Shown here: positions 31,173 to 40,825 of the stretch, piece by piece | Numbering within the stretch: position 1 is the stretch's first letter | Layout: every line of letters begins with the position of its first letter | NCBI GenBank assembly: GCA_004298465.1 | Contig: SCRT01000012.1 | Coordinates: 1 to 64,000, forward strand | Direction of reading: 5' to 3' | Length of the DNA stretch: 64,000 nucleotides | Origin: Nevskiaceae bacterium | Lineage (GTDB): Bacteria > Pseudomonadota > Gammaproteobacteria > Nevskiales > Nevskiaceae | Made by a program: the position numbers and the translations under genes | Notes under the pieces: generated by a model | Seen by the model: the letters and a program-made list of their open reading frames with translations, nothing else | The model's database searches: none | What the model was told of the DNA's origin: nothing

Positions 31173-31606
31173 CTGTGCTCCACATCTGGATCGTAGATGT
31201 CCATCGATTTTTGCACTGCCCTGCATATAGCACCCGTCAAGGTGGTGTAGATATGTAGTCCGACATCTGGTACGGTTTTCTCACTCAGGCGGGGATCATG
31301 GAAACGCCTATTTCGGCCGGATGGCTGTGTGGCGCAATAATTTCCGTGGCGCTTGACAGGCGCCGTGGTCAACAGACGGTCTGTGGCATCGTGTGGAAGA
31401 TCCCGAATCGGGCACTCTGACCCGGGGTCACGGCAATCCGGTGATCGATCGCTGTCGGTCGGATGTGGCTGCGAAGAGCGACGAGTTACAAAGAGCTGTA
31501 CGGTAGTGCAGCGGAATCTTGGATAAAGCTTCGGCTGTCGCCGGGTTGCGGCTGTTGTCTAATAGACGCATCGGTCACCTGCCCCGGCTGCTGGAGAGAT
31601 TCCGCC
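31173..31606. other. gene-free stretch between divergent amine oxidase and nitroreductase
   Basis: About 430 bases that must hold two divergent promoters. I see no convincing gene, RNA or repeat. An open frame from 31463 merely extends the nitroreductase frame upstream and lacks family similarity. A TTGACA at 31350-31355 has no good -10 at the right distance. Confidence 0.5.
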
Positions 31607-32278
31607 GTGAACGTTTCAGAAGCCCTTGCCAGCCGCATCAGTTGCCGCGCTTTCCTCGACCGCCCGGTGGCGGAGGAGACGGTGCGGGCCATCCTCGACG
31701 GCGCCCGCCATGCGCCTTCCGGCGGGAATCTGCAGCCGTGGCAGGTCCACGTGCTGACGGGCGCGCCGCTGCGGGAGCTGGTCGCGACGGTGGACGAGAA
31801 GCTGCAGCGCAACCCGGCCGGCGAGCCGGCGGAGTACGACATCTATCCCCCGCATCTCGGGGAACCGTACCGCACGCGTCGCTTCAAGTGCGGGGCGGAT
31901 CTCTACGCCACGCTCGGCATCGCCCGCGAGGATCGCGCCGGGCGCCTGCGGCAGTTCGGGCGCAATGCCTGCTTTCACGATGCGCCGGTCGGCCTGTTCT
32001 TCGCCATCGACCGCCAGATGGGGCCGCCGCAGTGGGCGGACATGGGCATCTTCCTGCAGAGCGTGATGCTGCTGGCGCGCGAGTACGGGCTGCACAGTTG
32101 CCCACAGGAATACTGGGCGATCTGGCATGAGACGGTCGCGGCGTTTCTCGGCCTGCCGCCGGAGCTGATGCTGTTCTGCGGGCTGGCATTGGGCTACATG
32201 GATCCCGCCGCGCCCGTCAATACGCTGCGCACGGAACGCATGGCCGTGGATGAATTTGCCGTGCTGCGCGGTTTCTGA
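31607..32278 (+). CDS. nitroreductase family protein
   Basis: An FMN-dependent oxidoreductase of 223 aa in the nitroreductase fold. Seen: SRISCRAFLDRPVAEETV (the RRSxRxF-type FMN contact, with Arg), DGARHAPSGGNLQPWQVHVL near residue 37, and a C-terminal GLALGYMDPAAPVN(T) block that closes the FMN site. I chose the GTG at 31607 because it has GGAGAG 8 bases upstream and gives the family N-terminus. The physiological substrate (quinone, nitroaromatic or other) is not evident. The gene stands alone ahead of the sugar-phosphate operon. Confidence 0.88.
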   Translation: MNVSEALASRISCRAFLDRPVAEETVRAILDGARHAPSGGNLQPWQVHVLTGAPLRELVATVDEKLQRNPAGEPAEYDIYPPHLGEPYRTRRFKCGADLYATLGIAREDRAGRLRQFGRNACFHDAPVGLFFAIDRQMGPPQWADMGIFLQSVMLLAREYGLHSCPQEYWAIWHETVAAFLGLPPELMLFCGLALGYMDPAAPVNTLRTERMAVDEFAVLRGF

Positions 32279-32431
32279 CGCTGCAACCGTTCTGCAACGG
32301 CCGCTGCCCGGGGAAACCTGCACGTCGGCGCCCGACGTGCTGATAATGGCCGCATACCGGCACCCCGGTGCACCGATGGCTGCGGCATTGACCTCGCCGG
32401 CCGCTTGCCGGCACCGGCTTGAGGAACAGAC

Positions 32432-33508
32432 ATGACGAATCCAATCCAACGCTTGGGGCAGCTCGGGCAGAGCCTGTGGCTGGACAACATCACGCGCAGC
32501 CTGCTGGACACCGGCGGGCTGGCGCGCTACCGCGATGAATTCGGCATCACCGGGCTGACGTCGAACCCGACGATCTTCCAGAAAGCCATCGCCAGCAGCG
32601 ACGCCTACCTGCCGGCGATCCGCGGGGCGCGGGGCGCGGAACCGGAAGCCTTGTTCTTCGACCTGGCCATCGACGACCTGCGCCGCGCCGCCGACCTGTT
32701 CGCTCCGGTGCACGCGCGCACTTCCGGCGTGGATGGCTGGGTGTCGCTGGAAGTGTCGCCGCTGCTGGCCAACGACACGCCGGCCACCATCGCCCAGGCC
32801 CAGGCGTTGCACCGGCGCGCAGCGCGCGACAACCTGTTCATCAAGGTGCCGGGTACGCCGGCAGGTGTCGGCGCGATCGAGGAGCTGATCTGGCGCGGCG
32901 TACCGATCAACGTCACGCTGCTGTTTTCGCCTGCGCAGTACCGCGCGTCTGCAGAAGCCTATCTGCGCGGGCTGGAACGCCGGGCGGAAAAGGGGCTGGC
33001 GCTGGATATCCCCTCCGTGGCGTCCGTGTTCATCAGCCGCTGGGACGTGAAGGTGGCCGAACGCATCGCGCCGGTGCGGCGCAACACGCTGGGGCTGGCC
33101 GTGGCACGCGCGTGTTACGCCGACTATTGCGCGCTGCTGGCCTCGCCGCGCATGCAGCACCTGCAGAACCTCGGCGCCCGGCCGCAACGCCTGCTGTGGG
33201 CATCGACCGGGACGAAGGATCCGGCTGCACCCGACATCTTGTATGTCGGCCACCTCGCCGCAGCACTCACCATCAACACGCTGCCGGAGGCGACGCTCAA
33301 GGCCTGGGCTGACCATGGCGAGTTGCCGAAACCGCCGCTGGCGGCGGATGCTGCAGCTGCGGCGAGGGAACTTGCGGCGCTGGCCGAAACGGTGGGCGAC
33401 ATCGAGGCGCTGGGTGGTGAACTGCAGCATGAGGGCGCAGCGGCGTTCGACAAGTCCTGGCATGCGCTGCTGGACACGCTGGCCCAGCGCCTGAAGGAAA
33501 CGGCCTGA
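32432..33508 (+). CDS. tal: transaldolase
   Basis: Transfers a dihydroxyacetone unit between sugar phosphates in the non-oxidative pentose phosphate pathway. Seen (358 aa): SLWLDNITRSLLDTG, GLTSNPTIFQKAI (the conserved TSNP block), DGWVSLEVSPLLANDT, the Schiff-base Lys in NLFIKVPGTPAG near residue 135, and INVTLLFSPAQY. It belongs to the long transaldolase class that in some bacteria is fused to phosphoglucose isomerase; here it is a separate gene only 3 bases ahead of pgi. GAGGAA lies 5 bases before the ATG. First gene of the tal-pgi/glk-gnd-zwf-pgl operon. Confidence 0.95.
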   Translation: MTNPIQRLGQLGQSLWLDNITRSLLDTGGLARYRDEFGITGLTSNPTIFQKAIASSDAYLPAIRGARGAEPEALFFDLAIDDLRRAADLFAPVHARTSGVDGWVSLEVSPLLANDTPATIAQAQALHRRAARDNLFIKVPGTPAGVGAIEELIWRGVPINVTLLFSPAQYRASAEAYLRGLERRAEKGLALDIPSVASVFISRWDVKVAERIAPVRRNTLGLAVARACYADYCALLASPRMQHLQNLGARPQRLLWASTGTKDPAAPDILYVGHLAAALTINTLPEATLKAWADHGELPKPPLAADAAAAARELAALAETVGDIEALGGELQHEGAAAFDKSWHALLDTLAQRLKETA

Positions 33509-33511
33509 CCC

Positions 33512-35830
33512 ATGACGACCGGATTGCGGGACGCTGCAAGCTGGCGCGCGCTCGAAGCGTGCCGGGTGCGGCTGGCCAAGATGCCGCTGCGCGAACTGTT
33601 CATGCACGACGCGGCGCGTACCGAGCGCATGACCGTGGCGGCGGCGGGTTGGACTTTCGACCATTCCCGGCAGCGCGTGGACGCCGACACATTGGCGCAG
33701 CTCGTGGCATTGGCGCGCGAACGCGGCGTGGAGGCGCGGCGCGACGCCATGTTCGCGGGCGTGCACGTCAATGAAACCGAAGACCGCGCGGCGCTGCACG
33801 TCGCATTGCGGGCGCCACGTGGCAGCGTGATGAAGACCGCCGGTGCTGGCGCCGATGTCGTGCCGGCCGTGCAGGACACGCTGGCGCGCATGGCGGCGTT
33901 CGCGGACGGCATCCGCCGCGGCCGGCACATCGGCTACAGCGGGCGGCCGATCCGCAACATCGTCAACATCGGTATCGGCGGCTCGGACCTCGGCCCGGCG
34001 ATGGCGGACCAGGCGCTGCGCGCCTACGCCGACCGCCGGCTCGTGTTCCGCTTCGTGTCGAACGTGGATGCCACGGCCTTCGTGGAGGCCACCCGTGGCC
34101 TGCGCCCGGATGAAACACTGTTCATCGTCGCGTCCAAGACCTTCTCCACGCTGGAGACGATGACGAATGCCCACACCGCGCGCGCTTGGCTCATGGCTGC
34201 AGCCGGTGACGAGGCTGCCGCCGTAGCGCGGCACTTCGCGGCGGTGTCCACGCATCTGGACGCGGTACGGGCTTTCGGCATTGCCGAGGACGCCGTGTTC
34301 GGTTTCGCGGATTGGGTCGGCGGGCGCTATTCGATGGACTCCGCCATTGGCCTGGCGACGATGATCGCCATCGGCCCGCCGGCGTTCGGTGAACTGCTCG
34401 CTGGCTTTCACGTCATGGACGAACACTTCCGCACCGCGCCGCTGCAGCGCAACCTGCCGGTGCTGCACGGCCTGCTGGCGGTGTGGAACAACAACTTCCT
34501 CGGCGCGGAAACCGTCGCCGTGCTGCCTTACGACCAATATCTCGCGCGGCTGCCGGCGTATCTGCAGCAGCTGACGATGGAGTCCAATGGCAAGCACGTC
34601 ACGCAGCACGGCGCGCCGGTGGAAGTGGCGACCGGGCCGATCCTGTGGGGCGAGCCGGGCACGAATGGGCAGCACTCGTTCTACCAGCTCATCCACCAGG
34701 GCACGCGGCTCGTGCCCTGCGACTTCATCGCCTTCGCGCAGCCGCTGAACGCGCTTGGCCGCCATCACGACCTGCTGTTGGCAAACGTCATCGCGCAGGC
34801 GGAGGCGCTGGCCTTCGGGCGGTCGGCGGAAGAGTTGATGGCGGCGGGTGTGGTCCAACGGCTGGTGCCGCACAAGGTTTGTGCGGGCAACCGGCCGGCC
34901 AGCCTGCTGCTGGCGGAACGGCTCACGCCGGAAACCCTCGGCGCGCTCATCGCCCTCTACGAGCACAGCGTGTTCGTGCAGGCGGTGATCTGGGACATCG
35001 ACCCCTTCGACCAGTGGGGCGTGGAGCTCGGCAAGCAGCTCGCACAGCGCATCGTCGGGGAAATCGAGGCGCCGGATACGCCGCTGGCGCACGACACCTC
35101 CACGAACGCGGCGATCCGCTGGGCCCGCACGGCGCGTGCCGCACGGCCGCGCAGCGCGTCGAGTGCGCAGCCACATTCCACGCTGGTGCTGGACATCGGC
35201 GGCAGCCACGTCAAGGCGGTGGTGACGGGCGTGGGCTACGACGCGGCTCGGCAGTTCGAGTCCGGTTCCGCACTCACCGCGCGGCAGATGATGGAGCGCC
35301 TGCCGGCGCTCCTCGAAGGCTGGCACCACGACCGCGTGTCCATCGGCATTCCCGCGCCGGTGGTAGCGAACCGCGTGGCGAACGACCCGGCGAACCTCGG
35401 CGCCGGCTGGGCGGGTTTCGACTTCGCGGCCGCATTTGGCTGCCCGGTGCGCGTGCTCAACGACGCCGCACTGCAGGCCCTGGGCGGCTATCAGGGCGGA
35501 CGCATGCTGTTCATGGGGCTCGGCACCGGCCTGGGTACGGCGATGATCGTGGACGGCCAGCTGGAAGCGCTGGAAATCGCCCACCTGCCGTTCCGCAAAA
35601 AAACCTACGAGGATTATGTCAGCGAAGCATTCCGCCGCCAGCACCCGGACGCGTGGGAAGCGAACGTGTGGGCGGAAGTCGCGGCGCTGCGCCACGCGCT
35701 GGCGCCGGACTACGTGCTGCTGGGCGGCGGCAACGTACGGCTGCTGGAGAACCTCCCGGACGGCGTGCGGCGCGGCCACAACAACGACGCGTTTACGGGC
35801 GGCTTCCGCCTGTGGGATGACGAACCATGA
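33512..35830 (+). CDS. pgi: glucose-6-phosphate isomerase fused to a ROK/polyphosphate-type glucokinase
   Basis: A 772-residue two-domain enzyme. Residues 1 to about 545 are phosphoglucose isomerase: [34 protein letters not shown] (signature 1), [18 protein letters not shown] and NGKHVTQHG. After an Ala/Arg/Ser-rich linker, residues from about 556 form a sugar kinase: [14 protein letters not shown] (phosphate 1), [26 protein letters not shown] (catalytic Asp) and [14 protein letters not shown] (phosphate 2). The ROK zinc motif CxCGxxGC is absent, and the layout resembles polyphosphate/ATP glucokinases. It could phosphorylate glucose and isomerise the product in one polypeptide. The stop overlaps the gnd ATG. 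Confidence 0.93.
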   Translation: MTTGLRDAASWRALEACRVRLAKMPLRELFMHDAARTERMTVAAAGWTFDHSRQRVDADTLAQLVALARERGVEARRDAMFAGVHVNETEDRAALHVALRAPRGSVMKTAGAGADVVPAVQDTLARMAAFADGIRRGRHIGYSGRPIRNIVNIGIGGSDLGPAMADQALRAYADRRLVFRFVSNVDATAFVEATRGLRPDETLFIVASKTFSTLETMTNAHTARAWLMAAAGDEAAAVARHFAAVSTHLDAVRAFGIAEDAVFGFADWVGGRYSMDSAIGLATMIAIGPPAFGELLAGFHVMDEHFRTAPLQRNLPVLHGLLAVWNNNFLGAETVAVLPYDQYLARLPAYLQQLTMESNGKHVTQHGAPVEVATGPILWGEPGTNGQHSFYQLIHQGTRLVPCDFIAFAQPLNALGRHHDLLLANVIAQAEALAFGRSAEELMAAGVVQRLVPHKVCAGNRPASLLLAERLTPETLGALIALYEHSVFVQAVIWDIDPFDQWGVELGKQLAQRIVGEIEAPDTPLAHDTSTNAAIRWARTARAARPRSASSAQPHSTLVLDIGGSHVKAVVTGVGYDAARQFESGSALTARQMMERLPALLEGWHHDRVSIGIPAPVVANRVANDPANLGAGWAGFDFAAAFGCPVRVLNDAALQALGGYQGGRMLFMGLGTGLGTAMIVDGQLEALEIAHLPFRKKTYEDYVSEAFRRQHPDAWEANVWAEVAALRHALAPDYVLLGGGNVRLLENLPDGVRRGHNNDAFTGGFRLWDDEP

Positions 35831-36864
35831 ATACAGGCAAAACGGTTTCCCGGCTCGGCTTCGTGGGCCTCGGGCGCATGGGCATGAACATGGTGGATCG
35901 CCTGCAGCATCACGGTTTGCACTGCGTGGCCTATGGCCGCCAGCCGGCGACGCGCCAGACGGCGGCAGCCACCGGCGCCACGACGGTGGGCACGCTCGCC
36001 GCGTTGGTTGCGGCGCTGCCGGCGCCGCGCGCCGTCTGGCTGATGCTGCCGACCGCCGTGGTGGACGGCGTGCTGGCGGAACTCGTGCCGTTGCTGCAGG
36101 CCGGGGACATCGTCATCGACGGCGGCAATTCCCACTACGTGGCCGACCTGCGCCGGAGCGCGGCACTGGCGGAACACGGTGTCCGCTACGTGGATGTCGG
36201 CGTGTCTGGCGGCGTGTGGGGCCGCGAGCGCGGCTATTGCCAGATGATCGGCGGACCGCGCGCCGCGTTTGAATTTCTCGAACCGGCATTTGCCGCGCTG
36301 GCGCCGGGCGTGGCGGCCGCAGCGCGAACGCCGGAGCGTGCCGGCGCCATCACGGCGGCGGAAAACGGCTACCTGTACTGCGGCCCCAGCGGTGCCGGGC
36401 ACTTCGTGAAGATGGTGCACAACGGCATCGAATACGGGCTGATGGCGGCTTATGCGGAAGGTTTGAACGTCCTGCGCCACGCCAACGCCGGCAACCAGAC
36501 GCGCACCGCCGATGCGGAGACCACGCCGCTGGAACATCCCGAGCGCTACCGCTACGACCTGCCGCTGGCCGAGATCGCGGAAGTATGGCGGCGCGGCAGC
36601 GTCGTCGGTTCATGGCTGCTGGATTTGACGGCGGCGGAACTGGCGCGCGACCCGCAACTCGCCGCGTTCGACGGCCGCGTGTCGGATTCCGGCGAAGGCC
36701 GCTGGACGGCGCTGGCGGCGATCGAGGAAGGCGTGCCGACGCCGGTGATGACGGCCGCGCTGTATTCGCGCTTCGCCTCACGTGGCAACGGCACGTTCGC
36801 CGGCAAGCTGCTGTCCGCCATGCGTCATGCCTTCGGCGGCCACGTCGAAAAGCAGGCGGAGTAG
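35827..36864 (+). CDS. gnd: 6-phosphogluconate dehydrogenase, decarboxylating (short GntZ/YqeC type)
   Basis: Oxidises 6-phosphogluconate to ribulose 5-phosphate and CO2. Seen (345 aa, the short class lacking the long C-terminal domain): Rossmann [47 protein letters not shown] and the catalytic [14 protein letters not shown] near residue 198. Short-class enzymes often prefer NAD; here YGRQPATRQ follows the second strand and leaves cofactor choice open. The ATG overlaps the pgi stop (ATGA), and zwf follows after 3 bases. Confidence 0.94.
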   Translation: MNTGKTVSRLGFVGLGRMGMNMVDRLQHHGLHCVAYGRQPATRQTAAATGATTVGTLAALVAALPAPRAVWLMLPTAVVDGVLAELVPLLQAGDIVIDGGNSHYVADLRRSAALAEHGVRYVDVGVSGGVWGRERGYCQMIGGPRAAFEFLEPAFAALAPGVAAAARTPERAGAITAAENGYLYCGPSGAGHFVKMVHNGIEYGLMAAYAEGLNVLRHANAGNQTRTADAETTPLEHPERYRYDLPLAEIAEVWRRGSVVGSWLLDLTAAELARDPQLAAFDGRVSDSGEGRWTALAAIEEGVPTPVMTAALYSRFASRGNGTFAGKLLSAMRHAFGGHVEKQAE

Positions 36865-36867
36865 ACC

Positions 36868-38319
36868 ATGGCGAGGACCCTGGCCTGCGGTACGGGCACC
36901 ACGCTGGTCATCCTCGGCGCCTGGGGCGACCTGACGCAGCGGCTGCTGATGCCGGCCCTGTTCCGCCTGCACGAGCTCGGGCTGACAATCGGACTGCGCA
37001 TTGTCGGCTACGCGCGCCGCGACGAGAACGTGGACGCGTTCCGGGCGCACATACACGACGCGCTGAAGGAATTCGCGCCGGATTTCACAGCTGAAAAATG
37101 GCAGGCGTTCGCGTCCAGCCTCGGCTACGTGTGCGGCGAGTTGACGGCGGCGGACGTCGGCAAGCTGCAGCCGCTGGCGGCGCCGAAGATGGTGTTCTAC
37201 CTCGCGCTGCCGCCCGCGCAATTCGGCCCGGCGGCGCAGGCGCTGGGCGAGGCCGGATTCACGCAGCCGCCGGCGGGCGGCTGGCGGCGGCTGATGGTGG
37301 AAAAGCCTTTCGGCACCGACCTCGCCAGCGCCGAGGCACTGCGCGCGCAAATGCACGCGCACTGGCGCGAGGAACAGATCCTGCGGCTCGATCACTTCCT
37401 CGGCAAGGAAGCAACGCAGAACCTCATGGTGTTCCGCTTCGCGAACCGGTTTCTGGAACCGGTGTGGAACGCCCAGCACGTGGCGCAGGTGCAGATCACC
37501 TACGCCGAGACACTGGGCGTGGAACAGCGCGCGACCTACTACGACCACGCCGGTGCGCTGCGCGACATGCTGCAGAACCATCTGATGCAGCTGTTCTCGC
37601 TGGCGGCGATGGAACCGCTGTCGCACTGGGACGCGGAAGTGCTGCGCGACCACAAGGTGGAAGTGCTGCGCTCAGTGAAGGCCATCACGGCACGCACGCT
37701 GGACCGCCACGCCGTGCGCGGCCAATACGTCGCCGGCGCCATGGGCGGCAAACGTTATGCCGCCTACCGTGATGAACCCGGCATCGCGGCCGATTCCCGC
37801 ACCGAAACCTTCGCCGCGCTGCGGCTGGAAATCGACAACTGGCGCTGGCAGGGCGTGCCGTTCTACCTGCGTTCCGGCAAGCGGCTGGCCAGCAACTGCT
37901 CCGAGATCGCCGTGCAGTTCCGCGCCACGCCGGGTGCCGTGCACGCCGAAAACAACTGGCTGGTGTTCCGCATGAAGCCGGATCGCGCCATGATGCTCCT
38001 CGCCAACGCCAAGCTGCCGGGGCTGGAGCTCCAGGCGCGGCAAGTGCAGCTTACGGCGCCATATGTGTCCGGCGACGAAGTGGAATTCTCGGCCTACGAG
38101 CAATTGTTGATGGACGCGCTTGAAGGCGACCGCACGCACTTCCTGCGCTTCGATGAAGTCGAATGCGCGTGGCGGCTGCTGGCGCCGGTGCTGAACGGCT
38201 GGAAAAGCGGCACGCCGGATTTCTACGCCGCCGGTTCCGAAGGCCCGGAAACGCAGAACCGCATGCTCAATGCCGGCCATGCCTGGCGGCCAATTGCCCT
38301 GGCGGGCGGCACGCGCTGA
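36868..38319 (+). CDS. zwf: glucose-6-phosphate dehydrogenase
   Basis: The first oxidative pentose-phosphate enzyme, converting glucose 6-phosphate to 6-phosphogluconolactone. Seen (483 aa): Rossmann start TLVILGAWGDLTQRLLMPAL (the usual GASGDL reads GAWGDL), VEKPFGTDLASA, the active-site signature RLDHFLGKE near residue 172, and VPFYLRSGKRL. GGAG lies 6 bases before the ATG. The stop overlaps the pgl start (TGATG). Confidence 0.96.
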   Translation: MARTLACGTGTTLVILGAWGDLTQRLLMPALFRLHELGLTIGLRIVGYARRDENVDAFRAHIHDALKEFAPDFTAEKWQAFASSLGYVCGELTAADVGKLQPLAAPKMVFYLALPPAQFGPAAQALGEAGFTQPPAGGWRRLMVEKPFGTDLASAEALRAQMHAHWREEQILRLDHFLGKEATQNLMVFRFANRFLEPVWNAQHVAQVQITYAETLGVEQRATYYDHAGALRDMLQNHLMQLFSLAAMEPLSHWDAEVLRDHKVEVLRSVKAITARTLDRHAVRGQYVAGAMGGKRYAAYRDEPGIAADSRTETFAALRLEIDNWRWQGVPFYLRSGKRLASNCSEIAVQFRATPGAVHAENNWLVFRMKPDRAMMLLANAKLPGLELQARQVQLTAPYVSGDEVEFSAYEQLLMDALEGDRTHFLRFDEVECAWRLLAPVLNGWKSGTPDFYAAGSEGPETQNRMLNAGHAWRPIALAGGTR

Positions 38320-39062
38320 TGCTGCGTCCGGAACTGCGCTGCTGCCCCGATGCCGCGGCGCTGGCGCACGAAGTCGCGGTGGCATTTGTCGTCCACGCGC
38401 GCGAAGCGATTGCCGCACGCGGATGTTTTTGCGTGGCACTCGCGGGCGGCGGCACGCCCCGGCTGCTGTACGAGACGCTGGCCGGGCTGCCGGCAGCGGC
38501 GGCCCCGGACTGGTCGAAGGTGCATGTGTTTTTCGGCGACGAGCGCTGCGTGCCGCCGGACGATGCGCGCAGCAACTACCGCATGGCACGTGTAGCCCTG
38601 CTGGACGCGGTGCCGCTGCCACCGGCAAACATTCACCGTCTGCACGGCGAGGACATGCCGCAAGCTGCCGCGGCGGCCTATGCCCGGGAGCTGCGCAGGG
38701 TATTCGGCAGCGCCGCCGTGCCGCGCTTCGACCTGATCCTGCTCGGCGTCGGCGGCGATGGCCACACGGCATCGCTGTTTCCCGGCACCGCGGTGTTGTA
38801 TGTGCACGATGCGTGGGTACGCGCCCAGTATGTGGAAGTGCAGCACGAATGGCGGCTGACGCTGACGCTGCCCGTCATCAACGCCGCGCGCGCCGTGTGG
38901 GTGCTGGCGGCCGGCGCGGACAAGGCCGCGATCCTCCACGACCTGCGCCACGGCCCGTGGCAGCCGGAAGTCTGGCCGCTGCAGTTCGTGAACCCGAACG
39001 TGGGCGAGTATCGGTGGTGGCTGGATGCTGCAGCTTGTGCCGGCCTTGGCAAGACGGAGTGA
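38319..39062 (+). CDS. pgl: 6-phosphogluconolactonase
   Basis: Hydrolyses 6-phosphogluconolactone. Seen (247 aa): CVALAGGGTPRLLYETLAG, VHVFFGDERCVPPDDARSNY (typical DERxVxxxxxxSN), DLILLGVGGDGHTASLFPGT and an ending PLQFVNPNVGEYRWWLD. The ATG overlaps the zwf stop by one base. With zwf and gnd it completes the oxidative pentose phosphate branch in one operon; no Entner-Doudoroff edd or eda gene is present in this cluster. Confidence 0.95.
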   Translation: MLRPELRCCPDAAALAHEVAVAFVVHAREAIAARGCFCVALAGGGTPRLLYETLAGLPAAAAPDWSKVHVFFGDERCVPPDDARSNYRMARVALLDAVPLPPANIHRLHGEDMPQAAAAAYARELRRVFGSAAVPRFDLILLGVGGDGHTASLFPGTAVLYVHDAWVRAQYVEVQHEWRLTLTLPVINAARAVWVLAAGADKAAILHDLRHGPWQPEVWPLQFVNPNVGEYRWWLDAAACAGLGKTE

Positions 39063-39069
39063 TGCTGCG

Positions 39070-39765
39070 ATGACAATGACAACACGCCGCGTCGTGGTTG
39101 CTGGCGCCACCGGCCTGGTCGGCAGCCATCTCGTGCGGCGGCTGTGCGCCGACCGATCGGTTGCGGCCGTGCATGTGCTGGTGCGCCGGACCCCGCTGTT
39201 CACCGACGCAAAGATCGTGGTCCACGTGGTGGATTTCACTGCGCTGCCCGCACTCCCCGCGGTGGACGAGGTCTACCTTGCGCTCGGCACCACGATCAGG
39301 GTCGCCGGTAGCCAGTCTGCGTTTCGCGCCGTGGATTTTGACGCGAATCTGGCTGTGGCACGCGCTGCGCGGGCGGCCGGTGCCACACGGGCCGGGCTCG
39401 TTAGTGCCATGGGCGCAAACGCCGCGTCGCGGGTGTTCTACAGCCGCGTGAAAGGTGAGCTGGAACAGACGCTTCAGGCGCTGGATTTCGACGCCCTCGT
39501 CATTGCAAGGCCTGCATTGCTGCGCGGCGACCGGGTGGCGCTGGGGCAGCCAGCGCGGGCTGGGGAAGGATGGGCCACGTGCCTCGACCGCGTGCTGCGC
39601 CCGGTGTTGCCGAAGGCCGTGCGGGCCATCGCCGCCACCGACGTCGCGGCCGCGTTGGCACGGCGCGTACCCGTTGCGCACGGGTACGAGATCCTGCACT
39701 CGGCGCAGATGCAGGGCAGTGCCGGGTGGGAAGACGGGATCGGAAATCAGGGGAACTCTGAATGA
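39070..39765 (+). CDS. NAD(P)H-binding Rossmann protein (HTATIP2/atypical SDR-like)
   Basis: A 231-residue protein with one Rossmann domain: VVVAGATGLVGSHLVRRL (GxxGxxG), VYLALGTTIRVAGSQSAFR and VDFDANLAVARAARAAGATR, then SAMGANAASRVFYSRVKGELE with a YxxxK-like pair (Tyr-Ser-Arg-Val-Lys) and VIARPALLRGDR. This pattern is typical of the HTATIP2/YbjT-like atypical short-chain dehydrogenases, whose substrates are mostly unknown. It follows pgl by 7 bases and may be a passenger of the sugar-phosphate operon. I do not infer a specific reaction. Confidence 0.78.
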   Translation: MTMTTRRVVVAGATGLVGSHLVRRLCADRSVAAVHVLVRRTPLFTDAKIVVHVVDFTALPALPAVDEVYLALGTTIRVAGSQSAFRAVDFDANLAVARAARAAGATRAGLVSAMGANAASRVFYSRVKGELEQTLQALDFDALVIARPALLRGDRVALGQPARAGEGWATCLDRVLRPVLPKAVRAIAATDVAAALARRVPVAHGYEILHSAQMQGSAGWEDGIGNQGNSE

Positions 39766-39877
39766 CCTGCAGCGCTCGACTCTCCACGCTCGAACCCTCA
39801 ACGACTCCACGCGGTTGACCGGGCCGGCAGATAACCCGGAAGATTCACCGCATTCGAGAAAACGTGGGGCGGGTTTC

Positions 39878-40624
39878 ATGGACGATGTGCGGGCACGACT
39901 CGGCGCGATCACCGCGCGCCATACACTGGAACTGGTGGTGCTGGCGACGCTCGTCGTGTTCGCCGGCTGCTCCACGCAGCGCACGCGTGCGCCGGGCACC
40001 TACGAAGTCGACGGCAAGACCTACCAGGTGATGACGCCGGCCCAGGCCCAGGGCTACGACCAGACCGGCGACGCGTCGTGGTACGGGCCAGGCTTCCACG
40101 GCAAGACCACCTCCAGCGGCGCGATCTACGACATGTACGGCATGACCGCTGCCAGCAAGACGCTGCCGCTCGGCAGCCGCGTGAGTGTCACGAACCTCGA
40201 AAACGGCAAGTCGGTGGTACTGGAAGTGAATGACCGCGGGCCATTCGTGCCCGGCCGCATCATCGACGTATCCTATTCCGCGGCGCGGACGCTGGGCATG
40301 GTTGGCCCTGGCACGGCGCCGGTACGCGTCAAGGTGCTCGGCGGGCAGCCGCAGACGCGCGCACCCACGATGCCGCCGGTGGCGCCTTCGGGCAGCTACC
40401 AGTTCCTGCAGGCCGGCGTGTTCACGCACCCGGAAGGCGCGGCGAAACTCCGCGATCAGCTGCACCGGCTCGGCATCACGCAGGTGCAGCTGCTGGCTAC
40501 GAACTTCAACGGCACGGATGCCTCCCGCGTCCTGATCGGCCCGATCGCCGACGCAGCGCAGGCCGAGCAGTTGCGCGATACGCTGGCGCGTGCTGGCATT
40601 GGCTCGATCCCCTATCCGCGCTGA
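39878..40624 (+). CDS. rlpA: septal ring lytic transglycosylase RlpA family lipoprotein
   Basis: An outer-membrane-anchored lytic transglycosylase acting on denuded peptidoglycan at the septum. Seen (248 aa): N-terminal hydrophobic segment ending in lipobox FAGCS, the double-psi beta-barrel domain with GDASWYGPGFHGKTTSSG, YDMYGMTAASKTLPLGSRV and NDRGPFVPGRIIDVS, and a C-terminal SPOR domain (about residues 165-248: YQFLQAGVFTHPEGAAKLRDQL) that binds septal glycan. The catalytic Asp is expected in NDRGPF. The 110 bases upstream contain no gene. Confidence 0.93.
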   Translation: MDDVRARLGAITARHTLELVVLATLVVFAGCSTQRTRAPGTYEVDGKTYQVMTPAQAQGYDQTGDASWYGPGFHGKTTSSGAIYDMYGMTAASKTLPLGSRVSVTNLENGKSVVLEVNDRGPFVPGRIIDVSYSAARTLGMVGPGTAPVRVKVLGGQPQTRAPTMPPVAPSGSYQFLQAGVFTHPEGAAKLRDQLHRLGITQVQLLATNFNGTDASRVLIGPIADAAQAEQLRDTLARAGIGSIPYPR

Positions 40625-40663
40625 GGCGGCGCCGATCTTGCCTGTAAGCCAGTGCCTCGGCCA

Positions 40664-40788
40664 GCAACCACCCCGCCCTTCGGGCACCCCTCCGGAGGAG
40701 GGGAATCCACACTGCCACAATCTACCTCGGCGCTGTAGATTCCCCTCCCGTGGAGGGGTGAACGCCGCAAGGCGGACGGGGTGGTTGC
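40664..40788. repeat. 125-bp inverted-repeat (MITE/REP-like) element
   Basis: The element is bounded by 12-bp perfect terminal inverted repeats, GCAACCACCCCG at 40664-40675 and its complement CGGGGTGGTTGC at 40777-40788. Inside lie further complementary blocks: GGAGGGGAATC (around 40696) with GATTCCCCTCC (around 40738), and small hairpins CGCCCTTCGGGC and CGCCGCAAGGCG. The whole can fold as one long imperfect hairpin. It has no coding capacity and sits between convergent rlpA and tamB. The structure resembles dispersed non-autonomous repeats; I saw no second copy in this window. Confidence 0.8.
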
Positions 40789-40825
40789 CGGTACAGTACT
40801 GACTTTGCCCATAGCCCGCCCGCGC

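Noticed and set aside
31616-35779. A minus-strand open frame of more than 1300 codons opposite the nitroreductase, tal and pgi genes
   Set aside because: It is the antisense shadow of high-GC coding sequence; its translation is Arg/His/Gln-rich without any family motif, while the opposite strand encodes clear enzymes.
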